A stretch of 64,000 bases of DNA from an uncultured Paracoccaceae bacterium (GCA_947501025.1 CANMUM010000008.1:1-64000); one strand, 5' to 3'; shown: positions 48,571-59,447, counted from the first letter of the stretch. The notes: generated by a model from the letters alone, not told the origin. Numbers and translations are program-made.

Positions 48571-49158
48571 ATGCAAATTATAAGAGCAAAAGCTTTAGTT
48601 GACGTTCCTTGGAAAAACGCTGGCGGTATTACGCGCAATATCGCGAAAGGTCTTGTGCGCGAATATACTGCTTGGACTCTTAGTCACGCAGATGTTGTGA
48701 TTGAGGGGGCGTTTTCTGATTTTTCTGGCATGACGCAGTTGCTGACCGTCGTGGTCGGTGAAACAATGATTCTGGAAACGAAAGATACTCCGATTATTGC
48801 GGAACCTTCGAAGCCCGTTCGCTTCTATGGTGGTTTAGCCGTGAAGCCCCGTTTAACTGATTGCCCGATCACCGATCTGAACCTCATGTTTAATCCAGAT
48901 CAGTTCGATGGAACTGTAATTTCCCACTCAACCCCTTAAAAGTCCACTTTCGCGTGTCCTCAAAATGGCCTTCTTGCGTTTCATGCTCTTGCAGGAGCGC
49001 CAAAAATCAACGGTACACCGCTAGAACATGCAGACATGGCTTTCACTTCAGTGCATAGCGCAGTGCTTCAATTAGACCATGCTGATGTGCAGCTAGAAAT
49101 TCGCCTATCATATCTCAATCAAAGCTCAGACATCAAAGTTTGCATCGCCGATCGGTAG
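48571..49158 (+). pseudogene. hutD: HutD-family protein interrupted by an in-frame TAA
   Basis: The first 122 codons give a HutD-type cupin N-terminus (VDVPWKNAGGITRNIA, WTLSHADVVIEGAFSDFSGM). A TAA at 48937-48939 then interrupts the frame. The same frame continues without another stop for 72 codons with HutD-like content (LLAFHALAGAPKINGTPLEH) to TAG at 49156. Full length would be about 195 residues, normal for HutD, a proposed histidine-utilisation modulator. So this is a single nonsense change, a sequencing error, or a truncated protein. Its 3' end overlaps hutF on the other strand. Confidence 0.7.
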
Positions 49159-50477
49159 GCCGCCGTAATCGCTTCGCGTTTGATGTGTACGCCAGATTGT
49201 ACAGCATGCCGCCCTGCAGACCACACATCAGTCACAACCTCATCCTTAGCGGCAAAAACCAAACCGTCGAGAATTTGATTTTGACGCAAAGCACATAGTG
49301 CCGGAGACGTCGTATCAATCGCGACAAGATCCGCGAGTTTACCCACAGAAATTTCACCTCCATTCCGCCCCAGCGCCTGAGCGCCACCCCTTGCTGCCCC
49401 TGAATAAAGAGTATCCCCAACCGAACCTTCGCCGACAACCATAACATTGCGGGCGATATCGCGCAGACGTTGGGAATATTCCAATATACGCAACTCTTCG
49501 GTCAATGAGATCAGCACATTTGAATCCGATCCAACGCCAAAAGCTCCACCTGCGTTCAAATATGCAACCCCATTGAACGGACCATCACCAAGATTAGCCT
49601 CCGTCACAGGGCAAAGCCCAGCGATCGCGCCAGATCTAGCCATATTGTACGTTTCGTATTCAGTCATATGCGTCGCATGGATGAGACACCAATCGCTATT
49701 CAGGGATGTGTTTTCAAGCAGCCATTCAACGGGCCGCACGCCGAGCCATGCTTCGATATCCTGCACCTCCTTTGGCTGTTCGGCGATATGAATGTGAACT
49801 GGACGAGAACTTTGGGCAGCCAGTACTTCTTTTAAATCTTCGGGTGACGTGGCACGCAAAGAATGTGGCGCAATGCCAATATTGCAATCATTCGGTAACT
49901 TGGTCAACGCATTTTGAGCTCCCATAACCAGTTTATTAAACCTGTCCACCGAATTTCCAAATCGCGCTTGCCCCGCCTCAAGAGGCACCTTGCCTGCCCC
50001 GCCATAGGTGTATAATACTGGCAAATGGGTCAAACCAATACCCGTCAAATCCGCTGCCGCTGCAATGCGAGATGACAGTTCGCCAAGATCATCATATGGC
50101 ATGCCGTTTGGCTGATGATGAAGATAATGGAATTCGCCAACACTTGCATATCCAGCTTCTTGCATTTCTAAAAAAACAAAGGCGGCAATTGCCTCAATTT
50201 GTTCGGGCCTGAGGCTTGCTGTAAAACGGTACATTAACTCACGCCAAGTCCAGAAGCTGTCTTTACCAGCTTTTCGAAATTCTGTCATTCCAGCCATAGC
50301 ACGTTGAAAACTGTGACTATGAAGATTTCCAAGTGCGGGCAGCAAAGTATCTACTGTCACATCCTCGTTTTGCGCGCGTTGATCTGTTTCAATCGCTATG
50401 ATCCGCCCCTGCGAAATTTCAAGGCGCACGTTCATTGCCCACCCTGTGGAGAGCTTAGCTTGTTTTGCAAAAATCAT
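49119..50477 (-). CDS. hutF: Formimidoylglutamate deiminase
   Basis: The 452-residue amidohydrolase converts N-formimidoyl-L-glutamate to N-formyl-L-glutamate and ammonia, the fourth step of the five-enzyme hut pathway. It shows metal-binding GNLHSHSFQRAMAG, HIHIAEQPKEVQDIEAW and IHATHMTEYE, with the late Asp in FGVGSDSNVLISL. It is divergent from hutI with a palindrome in the shared promoter region. Confidence 0.94.
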   Translation of the reverse strand: MIFAKQAKLSTGWAMNVRLEISQGRIIAIETDQRAQNEDVTVDTLLPALGNLHSHSFQRAMAGMTEFRKAGKDSFWTWRELMYRFTASLRPEQIEAIAAFVFLEMQEAGYASVGEFHYLHHQPNGMPYDDLGELSSRIAAAADLTGIGLTHLPVLYTYGGAGKVPLEAGQARFGNSVDRFNKLVMGAQNALTKLPNDCNIGIAPHSLRATSPEDLKEVLAAQSSRPVHIHIAEQPKEVQDIEAWLGVRPVEWLLENTSLNSDWCLIHATHMTEYETYNMARSGAIAGLCPVTEANLGDGPFNGVAYLNAGGAFGVGSDSNVLISLTEELRILEYSQRLRDIARNVMVVGEGSVGDTLYSGAARGGAQALGRNGGEISVGKLADLVAIDTTSPALCALRQNQILDGLVFAAKDEVVTDVWSAGRHAVQSGVHIKREAITAAYRSAMQTLMSEL

Positions 50478-50490
50478 TTGATGCTCCTTT

Positions 50491-50504
50491 TATGTATAGA
50501 CATA
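50491..50504. promoter_or_regulatory. Candidate HutC operator in the hutF-hutI gap
   Basis: A perfect inverted repeat TATGT-ATAG-ACATA just upstream of the hutF start and ahead of hutI. The central TGTATAGACA resembles the TGTATATACA-type sites described for HutC/GntR regulators. It is well placed to control both divergent transcripts. Confidence 0.55.
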
Positions 50505-50557
50505 TAATATATTTAATCATACAATAAAAGATGATTCTTAGTTTTGGTGGATGTAAA

Positions 50558-51769
50558 ATGTCTAAAGATAATAAAATCTTTAATAACTTAAATCTTATGA
50601 CGATGTGCAAATCAGATCTTGCGTATGGATGTATCGAAAACGCTGCAATTACAGTGACCGATGGAATGATTGACTGGATTGGGCCTAATGCAGACCTACC
50701 GAATCAATACAAAAATCTAACCAAAATTGATCTTGGGGGACGCGTTGTGACCCCAGGTCTGATCGATTGTCATACACATATCGTACATGGCGACGACAGA
50801 GCTGTTGAGTTTGAAATGCGCCTAAACGGCGCCAGCTACGAAGAAATTGCGCGTGCTGGCGGCGGTATCGTTTCAACGGTGAATGCGACACGCGCTGCAT
50901 CTGAGGAAGTGCTGCTTGCAGATGCATTGCGACGGGTTGATGTAATGATTTCTGAGGGCGTCACCTGTATTGAAGTAAAGTCTGGATATGGTTTGGATAT
51001 GGAAACCGAGCTTCGTATGTTGCGTGTCGCCCGAGCGATCACGAAGCATCGTCCTATATTGGTGAAAACAACATTCCTTGGTGCTCATACAACACCCGCT
51101 GAGTTCACGGGTCGTGATGATGCCTATATTGATAACATCTGCATTCCCACGCTTCGCACTGCTCATTCGGAAGCGTTAGTTGATGCTGTAGACGGATTTT
51201 GTGAAGGCATTGCTTTTCAGCCTCCACAAATCGCGAGAGTATTTGACGTTGCAAAAGAGCTGGGCTTACCTGTCAAACTGCACGCAGAACAACTATCAAA
51301 CCTCGGCGGTGCAAAGCTAGCGGCGCAATACGGCGCTTTATCGGCTGACCATATTGAGTACTTGGATGAGGACGGTGTATTGGCTATGAAAAGCGCGGGC
51401 ACTGTCGCTGTGATCTTGCCTGGTGCGTTCTATACATTACGCCAAACCCAAGCACCGCCCATTGAGCTGTTGCGCAAGCATGGCGTCCCTATGGCGCTCG
51501 CGACAGATATTAACCCCGGATCATCTCCTCTAAATTCTTTGCTGATGACCCTCAACATGGGCTGCACCCTGTTTCGCATGACGCCAGAGGAGACCCTGCG
51601 CGGTGCCACTCAAAACGCCGCACGCGCCTTGGGCCTAACGGACGCCGGAACACTTGCGGTTGGCATGCGCGCTGACATGGCTGTCTGGGACATCAAACAT
51701 CCCGCCGAACTTTCCTATCGGATCGGCTTTAACCCACTTCATTCCCGCATTTTTGGAGGCACATTGTGA
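50558..51769 (+). CDS. hutI: Imidazolonepropionase
   Basis: The 403-residue metal-dependent amidohydrolase opens imidazolone-5-propionate to N-formimidoyl-L-glutamate. Metal ligands are in [10 protein letters not shown] and KLHAEQLSN with a late DINPGSSPL. The start at 50558 is supported by GGTGGATG upstream; 50531 is an alternative adding nine residues. The 3' quarter (from about 51500) is visibly more GC-rich than the 5' part. It overlaps hutH by four bases (GTGA). Confidence 0.95.
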   Translation: MSKDNKIFNNLNLMTMCKSDLAYGCIENAAITVTDGMIDWIGPNADLPNQYKNLTKIDLGGRVVTPGLIDCHTHIVHGDDRAVEFEMRLNGASYEEIARAGGGIVSTVNATRAASEEVLLADALRRVDVMISEGVTCIEVKSGYGLDMETELRMLRVARAITKHRPILVKTTFLGAHTTPAEFTGRDDAYIDNICIPTLRTAHSEALVDAVDGFCEGIAFQPPQIARVFDVAKELGLPVKLHAEQLSNLGGAKLAAQYGALSADHIEYLDEDGVLAMKSAGTVAVILPGAFYTLRQTQAPPIELLRKHGVPMALATDINPGSSPLNSLLMTLNMGCTLFRMTPEETLRGATQNAARALGLTDAGTLAVGMRADMAVWDIKHPAELSYRIGFNPLHSRIFGGTL

Positions 51770-53304
51770 CAACACTGACCCTTACACCTGGCGCCGTCAC
51801 ATTGGATGATCTGGCTAATATCTATTGGAACGAAGCCTCAGTTCGTCTCGATCCTGCCAGCCACCCAGCAATTGAACTGGCCCATTCGCGGATCACGGCG
51901 GCCGTCGCTGGAGCGGATGCGGTTTACGGTGTCAACACGGGCTTTGGCAAACTGGCCTCGGTCAAGATCGAATCCAAAGACACAGCGACACTTCAACGTA
52001 ATCTGATCCTGTCTCATTGCTGCGGAGTCGGCCCTGCAATTTCGCGCCGTCATGCACGCTTGTTAATGGCATTGAAATTACTCAGCTTGGGCCGCGGTGC
52101 GTCCGGTGTGCGTCTAGAAGTCGTTGCTTTGATTGAGGCGATGCTCGAAAAAGGTGTGACACCAGTCATCCCTGCACAGGGTTCTGTTGGCGCATCGGGT
52201 GATCTTGCGCCCCTCGCCCATATGGCCGCAGCAATGATGGGCCATGGTGAGGCGGAATTTGACGGCCAAGTCATGTCTGGTAACAAAGCTTTGGCCACAG
52301 CCGGTTTGACACCGGTAGATCTGGGTCCGAAAGAAGGGCTGGCACTGATCAACGGTACTCAGTTTTCCACAGCCTTCGCCCTTGCCGGGTTGTTTGGTGC
52401 ATGGCGTGCAGCACATTCCGCGCTGGTGACGTCGGCCTTGTCCACGGATGCGATCATGGGATCCACTGCGCCTTTGCAGCCTGAAATCCATACATTACGC
52501 GGCCACCCGGGCCAAATCCAAGCGGGCGAAACGATGCGTGCTTTACTCGCCGGATCTGAAATCCGCGCAAGCCATGTGCTGGATGATGCCCGGGTCCAAG
52601 ATCCCTATTGCATTCGCTGCCAACCACAGGTGACTGGCGCGGCGATGGACGTGTTGCGCATGGCGGCCCGTTCACTAGAGATTGAGGCGAATGCCGCCAC
52701 CGACAACCCGCTGGTTCTGATCGATGCAGATGTCATAGTGTCGGGGGGTAATTTTCATGCAGAACCGGTTGGCTTTGCTGCCGATATGATCGCCCTTGCG
52801 ATTGCTGAAATCGGGGCCATTGCGCAACGTCGCGTTGCGTTGATTGTTGATCCTGTTCTCAGCTTTAACCTACCACCATTCTTGACGCCAAATCCGGGTC
52901 TGAACAGTGGGTATATGATTGCAGAGGTCACAACGGCAGCCTTGATGAGCGAAAACAAACATCTAGCCAACCCTTGCGTGACCGACAGCACGCCGACCTC
53001 CGCCAACCAAGAGGATCATGTCAGCATGGCCGCACATGGCGCCCGTCGTTTGGGCGCAATGAACGAAAACCTAACGCGGATCTTGGGGGTTGAGCTGCTG
53101 TGCGCAACGCAGGGGATCGATTTCCGCGTGCCCTTGGCGACGAGTGATACATTGCAGAAAGTCGTCGCACGGGTCCGTCAAGACGTCGAAACTTTGGCCG
53201 ATGATCGCTATCTCGCCCCCGATCTGGAAAAGGCCGCAACGCTTATCGCGTCTGGTGATATTGTATCGGCAGCAGGTATAGACATGCCGGAGCTTTCCAC
53301 ATGA
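51766..53304 (+). CDS. hutH: Histidine ammonia-lyase
   Basis: The 512-residue enzyme deaminates histidine to urocanate, the first step of the pathway. The Ala143-Ser144-Gly145 triad in [12 protein letters not shown] forms the MIO electrophile, and YGVNTGFG and [11 protein letters not shown] are conserved active-site segments. It begins with GTG overlapping the hutI stop. The gene is clearly GC-richer than flanking DNA, like hutG and hutU. Confidence 0.97.
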   Translation: MTTLTLTPGAVTLDDLANIYWNEASVRLDPASHPAIELAHSRITAAVAGADAVYGVNTGFGKLASVKIESKDTATLQRNLILSHCCGVGPAISRRHARLLMALKLLSLGRGASGVRLEVVALIEAMLEKGVTPVIPAQGSVGASGDLAPLAHMAAAMMGHGEAEFDGQVMSGNKALATAGLTPVDLGPKEGLALINGTQFSTAFALAGLFGAWRAAHSALVTSALSTDAIMGSTAPLQPEIHTLRGHPGQIQAGETMRALLAGSEIRASHVLDDARVQDPYCIRCQPQVTGAAMDVLRMAARSLEIEANAATDNPLVLIDADVIVSGGNFHAEPVGFAADMIALAIAEIGAIAQRRVALIVDPVLSFNLPPFLTPNPGLNSGYMIAEVTTAALMSENKHLANPCVTDSTPTSANQEDHVSMAAHGARRLGAMNENLTRILGVELLCATQGIDFRVPLATSDTLQKVVARVRQDVETLADDRYLAPDLEKAATLIASGDIVSAAGIDMPELST

Positions 53305-54101
53305 ACCCTGTAGAAATAGTTCAAGGCGACGGCCCGATTGTTCTTGGCTTGCCTCACACGGGAACCTATGTGCCTGATGATATTCTGACCGACCTGAACG
53401 AACGTGGGCGCGGGCTGGATGACACAGATTGGCACATTCACGCCCTATATGAAGGGCTCGTGCCGGATGCCACAAGCGTGCGCGCGACGTTCCACCGTTA
53501 TGTTGTGGATGCAAACCGCGACCCGTCTGGCGTATCCCTCTATCCGGGCCAAAACACAACGGGGCTTGTTCCGCTTACTGATTTTGATGGCCATGACATT
53601 TGGGCAAACGCGCCTGATGCGGCAGCGATTGAACATCGTCGTGAGGCATTTCATGCCCCATATCACGCCGCCCTAGAAGCAGAATTGGAGCGGGTAAAGC
53701 GCCTGCACGGGTTTGCCATCCTCTATGATTGCCACTCGATCAGGTCCGAGATTCCATTTCTGTTCGAAGGTATCCTCCCCGATTTCAACATCGGCACAAA
53801 CCTTGGAACGACCTGTCTTCCAATCATTGAAACGATCACCCAAGACATTTGCGCGGTGGCCGAAGGGTATTCCTCGGTCACCAACGGGCGCTTTAAGGGT
53901 GGATGGACAACTCGCCATTATGGCCGACCGACCGAGGGCCTACACGCAATCCAAATGGAACTGGCGCAAAGCACCTACCTGAAATCTGAGGCAAGCCCTT
54001 GGACCTATGACGAAGAGAAGGCCGCAAAACTGCGCCCTTACCTCACATCAATTTTGACCCAATTGGCCGATCTGGCCCCGACACCGAAAGGCAAATCATG
54101 A
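53301..54101 (+). CDS. hutG: N-formylglutamate deformylase
   Basis: A 266-residue metal-dependent hydrolase of the N-formylglutamate amidohydrolase family. It releases formate and glutamate, the last step of the HutF-dependent route. Conserved parts are [33 protein letters not shown] and [16 protein letters not shown]. It overlaps hutH and hutU by four bases each. With HutF present, the cell uses the five-step path rather than formiminoglutamase. Confidence 0.95.
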   Translation: MNPVEIVQGDGPIVLGLPHTGTYVPDDILTDLNERGRGLDDTDWHIHALYEGLVPDATSVRATFHRYVVDANRDPSGVSLYPGQNTTGLVPLTDFDGHDIWANAPDAAAIEHRREAFHAPYHAALEAELERVKRLHGFAILYDCHSIRSEIPFLFEGILPDFNIGTNLGTTCLPIIETITQDICAVAEGYSSVTNGRFKGGWTTRHYGRPTEGLHAIQMELAQSTYLKSEASPWTYDEEKAAKLRPYLTSILTQLADLAPTPKGKS

Positions 54102-55765
54102 GCGATCCACGCAAAAACATCCGCGACGTTTTCCCAGCAACCGGCACTGAGCTAACCGCGAAGAGTTGGCTGACAGAAGCTCCGCTGCGCATGTTGATGA
54201 ACAACCTGCATCCAGATGTGGCCGAGAACCCGCATGAGTTGGTGGTTTACGGTGGCATTGGCCGAGCCGCGCGGACGTGGAAAGACTACGATTTGATCGT
54301 TGCCGCACTGCGTGATCTGGAGGAAGACCAAACCTTGATGGTGCAATCAGGAAAACCAGTCGGCGTGTTCCAAACCCACAAAGACGCACCCCGTGTTTTG
54401 ATTGCTAATTCGAACCTTGTGCCGCATTGGGCCAATTGGGATCATTTCAACGAGCTAGATAAAAAAGGTCTGGCCATGTACGGCCAAATGACGGCTGGGT
54501 CGTGGATTTACATTGGCAGTCAAGGTATCGTTCAGGGCACTTATGAAACCTTCGTCGAAGCGGGCCGCCAGCACTATGATGGAGATTTGACAGGCAAATG
54601 GGTACTGACCGGTGGCCTTGGCGGCATGGGTGGTGCGCAGCCATTGGCGGCTGTCATGGCAGGTGCATCCTGTTTGGCGGTTGAGTGTAACTCAGACAGT
54701 ATCGATTTCCGCCTGCGCACACGTTACGTGGATGAACGTGCGGACACGTTGGATGAAGCGCTGGACTTGATCGAACGCTGGACCGCTGCAGGCGAAGCAA
54801 AATCCGTGGGACTTTTGGGCAATGCGGCTGATGTTTTCGCTGAATTGGCCAAACGTGGCGTGCGTCCTGATATGGTGACGGACCAAACATCGGCCCACGA
54901 TCCGATCAACGGTTACTTGCCGCAGGGTTGGACTATGGCACAGTGGAAAGAAAAACGTGAAAGCGATCCGAAAGCTGTCGAAGCGGCGGCCCGCGCCTCT
55001 ATGAAAGTTCACGTAGAAGCGATGATTGAATTCCAGAAAGCTGGCATTCCAACATTCGATTACGGCAACAACATTCGTCAGGTGGCTTTGGAAGAAGGGC
55101 TTGAGAACGCCTTCGACTTCCCTGGCTTCGTTCCAGCTTATATTCGCCCACTGTTCTGCCGTGGTATCGGCCCGTTTCGATGGGCGGCCCTGTCAGGCGA
55201 TCCAGAAGACATCTACAAAACGGATGCGAAGGTCAAAGAGATCCTTTCCGAGGACAAGCACCTGCACAACTGGCTCGACATGGCACGTGAGCGGATCGAA
55301 TTCCAAGGTCTGCCGGCGCGTATTTGTTGGGTTGGTTTGGGCATTCGCCACAAGCTTGGTCTTGCGTTCAACGAAATGGTCCGCACGGGCGAATTGAGCG
55401 CCCCTATTGTGATTGGGCGCGACCATTTGGATTCCGGTTCTGTTGCCTCACCAAACCGCGAAACCGAAGCCATGATGGACGGATCGGATGCGGTGTCTGA
55501 CTGGCCGCTTCTGAACGCACTTTTGAACACAGCCTCTGGCGCAACTTGGGTGTCTTTGCACCATGGCGGTGGCGTTGGCATGGGCTTTTCACAACATTCA
55601 GGAATGGTAATTTGCTGTGATGGATCTGATGATGCGAACCGCCGAATTGCCCGTGTTTTATGGAATGATCCTGCAACGGGCGTCATGCGTCACGCCGATG
55701 CAGGTTATGACATCGCGAGAGATTTCGCTCGCGAAAACGGTTTGAACTTACCTGGAATTTTGTAA
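54098..55765 (+). CDS. hutU: Urocanate hydratase
   Basis: The 555-residue NAD-dependent enzyme hydrates urocanate to imidazolone propionate. It shows [11 protein letters not shown], the NAD-binding [13 protein letters not shown] and the C-terminal [19 protein letters not shown] signature. It is the last gene of hutIHGU. After its stop the DNA returns to AT-rich composition and meets hutC convergently. Confidence 0.97.
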   Translation: MSDPRKNIRDVFPATGTELTAKSWLTEAPLRMLMNNLHPDVAENPHELVVYGGIGRAARTWKDYDLIVAALRDLEEDQTLMVQSGKPVGVFQTHKDAPRVLIANSNLVPHWANWDHFNELDKKGLAMYGQMTAGSWIYIGSQGIVQGTYETFVEAGRQHYDGDLTGKWVLTGGLGGMGGAQPLAAVMAGASCLAVECNSDSIDFRLRTRYVDERADTLDEALDLIERWTAAGEAKSVGLLGNAADVFAELAKRGVRPDMVTDQTSAHDPINGYLPQGWTMAQWKEKRESDPKAVEAAARASMKVHVEAMIEFQKAGIPTFDYGNNIRQVALEEGLENAFDFPGFVPAYIRPLFCRGIGPFRWAALSGDPEDIYKTDAKVKEILSEDKHLHNWLDMARERIEFQGLPARICWVGLGIRHKLGLAFNEMVRTGELSAPIVIGRDHLDSGSVASPNRETEAMMDGSDAVSDWPLLNALLNTASGATWVSLHHGGGVGMGFSQHSGMVICCDGSDDANRRIARVLWNDPATGVMRHADAGYDIARDFARENGLNLPGIL

Positions 55766-55812
55766 TGAAATAGCCCCGCCATATGTTTGTGGTAGCGCTG
55801 TTTTGTGGCAGT

Positions 55813-56502
55813 TTAATAGCGTGTCGTCAGACGGTATCCCGGACGATAAGAGAAGCGGACATAGGTCACTGCATCTTCTTGCCATCTTGTCGAACGCTCA
55901 ATAATAAACATCGGGTCACCTACGGCACATCCTAGATAATCTGCTACATTTTTCTCAGCTAAACCAGCGGACAAATTGATCTCTGCTTCAGAGAATGGAA
56001 TTGTCGATAAAAGCCACTCCCCTGGCCCTATTTTTGAAAAATCAGTGTCTTCAGCTGCTGGCAACGCGGAAAGATTAATCCATCTGTCTTCGTATTGATA
56101 TGGCGTGCCATCGGCATAATGCATACAGATGAGATGCAGAACTTTCCCGCCTTGAGGCAGCTCTAGTCGCGCGCTCAACCAATCTGGCGCAACTTCAACA
56201 GAACGCTTTGCCAGATAGTAGCGATATGTTGCGCCTTTGCTTTCAATTTCGTCACGAATTTTGGGAATGTCAAAACTTGCTTGGCGCAGTGGTGTCATGC
56301 GAACACGTGTGCCAGCCTTGCGCCGTCTTTCAATGATCCCTTCACTTGCCAGTTCTCGCATGGCGCGGTTAACTGTCGCACGGGCGCATTGATAAATTTC
56401 CGCAAGATCTTCTTCATTGGGCACCAATACACCCGGCGCCCACTCACCTTTTACAATTTTTGACAATATGTCCGATTTTATCTCTTTGTATGTGACCTTC
56501 AT
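55813..56502 (-). CDS. hutC: Histidine utilisation repressor (GntR/HutC family)
   Basis: A 229-residue regulator with an N-terminal GntR winged helix (NEEDLAEIYQCARATVNRAMRELASEGIIERRRKAGTRV) and a C-terminal UTRA effector domain that in HutC binds urocanate. The start at 56502 has AGAGGGTGG just upstream; the frame could begin ten codons earlier without a ribosome site. It is convergent with hutU. Likely targets are the palindromes near hutI/hutF and hutD. Confidence 0.93.
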   Translation of the reverse strand: MKVTYKEIKSDILSKIVKGEWAPGVLVPNEEDLAEIYQCARATVNRAMRELASEGIIERRRKAGTRVRMTPLRQASFDIPKIRDEIESKGATYRYYLAKRSVEVAPDWLSARLELPQGGKVLHLICMHYADGTPYQYEDRWINLSALPAAEDTDFSKIGPGEWLLSTIPFSEAEINLSAGLAEKNVADYLGCAVGDPMFIIERSTRWQEDAVTYVRFSYRPGYRLTTRY

Positions 56503-57128
56503 CACCACCCTCTTCGTAGTTTTAGTACTCATTTCTGACAGATCTTATGATCTAAGTTATCTCCAACAAATTCTCAAACCTCTATCTATAGCCACAATAA
56601 AAAATCTAGGCAATCAGCCAGAATGGCTAAGTTAACGTTTGGCATATGTTTGCAGCACTGTCGTATTAATCTAAGCAAATTACAATATAGTTCAGACATA
56701 AGAGTACAAATGAACCTCATTATTAACATTATCGCTAAAGGTTTACTGATTGGGTTGCTGACGCTTTAGAAAGCGGCCATTATAATCCTTAGTGCATTCT
56801 GATATCAACAATCAGCATTTGCGATTGCTAGTGCATAAAGGCACTTCACGTAGCTACAGATTGCCTGCCTCCATCACCACATTTTCAATCTTAGTACGAA
56901 GGCGAGTTACATCATAGCGCGGACATAGGAATGATATAGGACATTTGGGATCACTCGGATACAATATTTCGGCTATGTGATCTTAACAAAATCGAGAACG
57001 AGCCAGCAAAGCAATGCTGGCACCTTATTCAAACCTTCTCATCCTGTCACCGAGCGATCAGCTCTATGTGATTTGCCCGAAACTTTCGAAAATGAAGGTA
57101 GATCAAAAAACGGCTGCAGCTTGAAAAG
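56503..57128. other. Long intergenic region, possible gene remnant
   Basis: About 620 bases without a supported gene between hutC and the reductase gene. On the minus strand, 56854-56980 has a short coding-like frame ending in VTRLRTKIENVVMEAGNL, preceded by a stop. It may be the tail of a decayed gene but matches no family I recognise. The hutC promoter should lie near 56510-56640. No convincing terminator or repeat was seen. Confidence 0.3.
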
Positions 57129-58307
57129 TTAGATATCTAACACCACTTGACCTTTGGGGCGAGAACAACAAATCAGAACTCGCCCCTTCTCAATATCCTC
57201 TAACGGTTCTTCGGTATATTCAACCTCGCCCTCTAGTAATCTGCAGCTGCAAGCCCCACAAATACCTGCGCGACAACTAAATTCAGGATTTAATCCTGCA
57301 TTTTCCGCTAATTCCAAGAGAGTTTCAGAGCTACCATCCCAGACCGCAGACAAGCCAGATTTCCGAAATACGACATCGCCCGGTGGCGCTGCACTTGAGA
57401 CTTTGGAGGTTGTTACAACTGAATTAGCAGGTTCATCGGCAGACGCCCAGGCATCGGGGTCTGTCAAGAACGTCAGCGCTTGAATCGTTGGTACTGCTTT
57501 AGATGCGGCAAGGGAGAATTTGGGGGATTCTTCTACCTTGTCCAATGATCCGCCCTTGCCAAAGAATTCATAAGCAATTCGCGGTTTAGCAATACCGATT
57601 TTTTGTAGCAATTGATACATTGCGACCATGAACGGCGTTGGCCCACATAGATAGACCTCATAATCATCAATAGGCAGATGAAGTTGCAAAAAAGCTTTGT
57701 CAATAAAACCTTTCGCATCAAATGAATTTGCGATCTCATCTTGTTCGCTTGGTTTACGATAGACAAATAAAGGTTTTATACGGTCATTAGCTAAACCCAA
57801 AACCTCATCTCTCAGCGCATGAACTTGACCATTTTCGCAGGCATGCAGGAAATACACATCGCGGTCAGTTTCTTTTAATCTGTGCAGCATTGGTATAATC
57901 GGCGTCAAGCCAACGCCCCCCGATAGCAAAATCACGGGCCGCGTACTTTCTTCATCAAGATAAAAAGCCCCGCGCGGAGCGGCGATATCGATTATGCCTC
58001 CAATCTGCGCCTGATCATGGAGCCAACACGAGCCTACCCCATCTGGCGCGCCGTCTAGACCTGCCTCACGCTTCACGGTAATGCGGTAGCCGTTTTCCTG
58101 CGATGAGTTACTCGACACAGAATAGGATTTAAGAACCTGCCTGCCAGCAGCTGGTATCCGCAACGTAACGTACTGCCCGGCCTTAACAGCCCAGACCGAA
58201 TGACCATCAGTTGGCTCAAGGTAAAACGAGGTGATGATGTCGCTTTCTTTTACCTTTTTGTTAATGCGAAAGGCACGGAACCCTTTTTGCTTTGGATCAA
58301 GTGCCAT
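57129..58307 (-). CDS. Rieske oxygenase reductase (FNR-type with C-terminal 2Fe-2S ferredoxin)
   Basis: A 392-residue reductase. The N-terminal half is a flavohaemoglobin-like FAD/NAD module (YSVSSNSSQENGYRITVKRE; ILLSGGVGLTPIIPMLHRL; VYLCGPTPFM). An Ala/Pro/Ser-rich linker of about 70 residues follows. The C-terminus is a plant-type 2Fe-2S domain (CRAGICGACSCRLLEGE with a last Cys in ICCSR). It would feed NADH electrons to the upstream Rieske oxygenase. It is longer than typical VanB (about 320) because of the linker. It starts one base after the oxygenase stop. Confidence 0.85.
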   Translation of the reverse strand: MALDPKQKGFRAFRINKKVKESDIITSFYLEPTDGHSVWAVKAGQYVTLRIPAAGRQVLKSYSVSSNSSQENGYRITVKREAGLDGAPDGVGSCWLHDQAQIGGIIDIAAPRGAFYLDEESTRPVILLSGGVGLTPIIPMLHRLKETDRDVYFLHACENGQVHALRDEVLGLANDRIKPLFVYRKPSEQDEIANSFDAKGFIDKAFLQLHLPIDDYEVYLCGPTPFMVAMYQLLQKIGIAKPRIAYEFFGKGGSLDKVEESPKFSLAASKAVPTIQALTFLTDPDAWASADEPANSVVTTSKVSSAAPPGDVVFRKSGLSAVWDGSSETLLELAENAGLNPEFSCRAGICGACSCRLLEGEVEYTEEPLEDIEKGRVLICCSRPKGQVVLDI

Positions 58308-58308
58308 T

Positions 58309-59349
58309 TTAGAGGCTCATTTTCGCATCAACCATTTCTTCCTCAGCAATCATGGCTTCAAGTTGACGACGGAACCTCAGCTGACCAGCATCGATGCCAA
58401 GATCGATATGTGGAGATGTTTTTTCATTCATCCCAATTTGAACCGCATCCAATACAGCGCGATCTTCTTCGAATGCATGACGAACGTCCTCACTCATCAT
58501 CTTTGACAATTCTTCATCTTCTGGGCGGATATTGCGCAGCTGGAACCAGTAATAACGCGTTTCATGTTCGCTGGTGGGGGTCATGAAGTTATAGCTATCC
58601 ATTACGAATGTTTTTTCATGCAAGGTGCCATCCACGCCACCTGTTCCTGCTGGTGTAAACACGGCCCGCACCAGTGCATGACTCGGATAGCGAACCTCAT
58701 AGTGTTGCAGACGATCGCAATTGCCCTCGAATTCTACTACTTTTTTATAAAACGGGGCTGGTTCATGATCCATTATCCAACGGTGCACAATCACACCCGT
58801 ATCAGTCTTGGTAACACGCAAAGGTGTGTCACGTGTAGCGTCGGCAGCGAAAGACGACTCATGAACCCAAGCCACATGAGTCGGATCGAGCAGGTTATCA
58901 CACATCAACAAGTAGTTGCAGTTCAGCTCCATAGCTGCACCACAGTTAATGCCCCATTCTGTACTATCGAAATTCGGAATGTCGATAATATCATCGACAT
59001 CAGCGATCGCAGCATTGCCCATCCAAATCCAAACAAGCCCATATTTTTCATGAACTGGGTACGGGCGAACACGCGCCGCAGACGGAATCCGACCGCCGCC
59101 GGGTGCCCAAATGCATTGCCCAGCACAATTGAAGGTTAGGCCGTGGTAACCGCATTCGACATTATCGCCTTTTATTCGACCTTTCGACAAAGGAAGTTTA
59201 CGATGAGGACAAGCATCCTCCATTGCGATCACTTCGCCTTCAGTGTTGCGGAAAATGCAAATTTTTTCGCCAAGCACTTTGACTTGCTGCAAATCATTGA
59301 TGATTTCTTCGCTCCACGCAGCGACATACCATGCATTTTTGAGAAACAT
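58309..59349 (-). CDS. Rieske non-haem iron oxygenase alpha subunit (VanA-like)
   Basis: The 346-residue protein has a Rieske cluster site Cys47-Pro-His49 and Cys66-x2-His69 (CPHRKLPLSKG, CGYHG), and a mononuclear iron site in LLDPTHVAWVHESSF. Overall layout matches vanillate O-demethylase-type oxygenases, which release formaldehyde from methoxy-aromatics; other demethylase or hydroxylase substrates are equally possible. The start at 59349 is chosen for AGGAG and the conserved MFLKNAWYVAAW. It is cotranscribed with the reductase and 98 bases after the LysR gene. Confidence 0.88.
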   Translation of the reverse strand: MFLKNAWYVAAWSEEIINDLQQVKVLGEKICIFRNTEGEVIAMEDACPHRKLPLSKGRIKGDNVECGYHGLTFNCAGQCIWAPGGGRIPSAARVRPYPVHEKYGLVWIWMGNAAIADVDDIIDIPNFDSTEWGINCGAAMELNCNYLLMCDNLLDPTHVAWVHESSFAADATRDTPLRVTKTDTGVIVHRWIMDHEPAPFYKKVVEFEGNCDRLQHYEVRYPSHALVRAVFTPAGTGGVDGTLHEKTFVMDSYNFMTPTSEHETRYYWFQLRNIRPEDEELSKMMSEDVRHAFEEDRAVLDAVQIGMNEKTSPHIDLGIDAGQLRFRRQLEAMIAEEEMVDAKMSL

Positions 59350-59447
59350 AAAAACTCCTAGTTTGCAAATATTGCTCGACGTAACAAAGGATATACGAGA
59401 GAGCGGATTATGAAAATAGAAGCTAATATTTACATTGTTTAGTTTTT

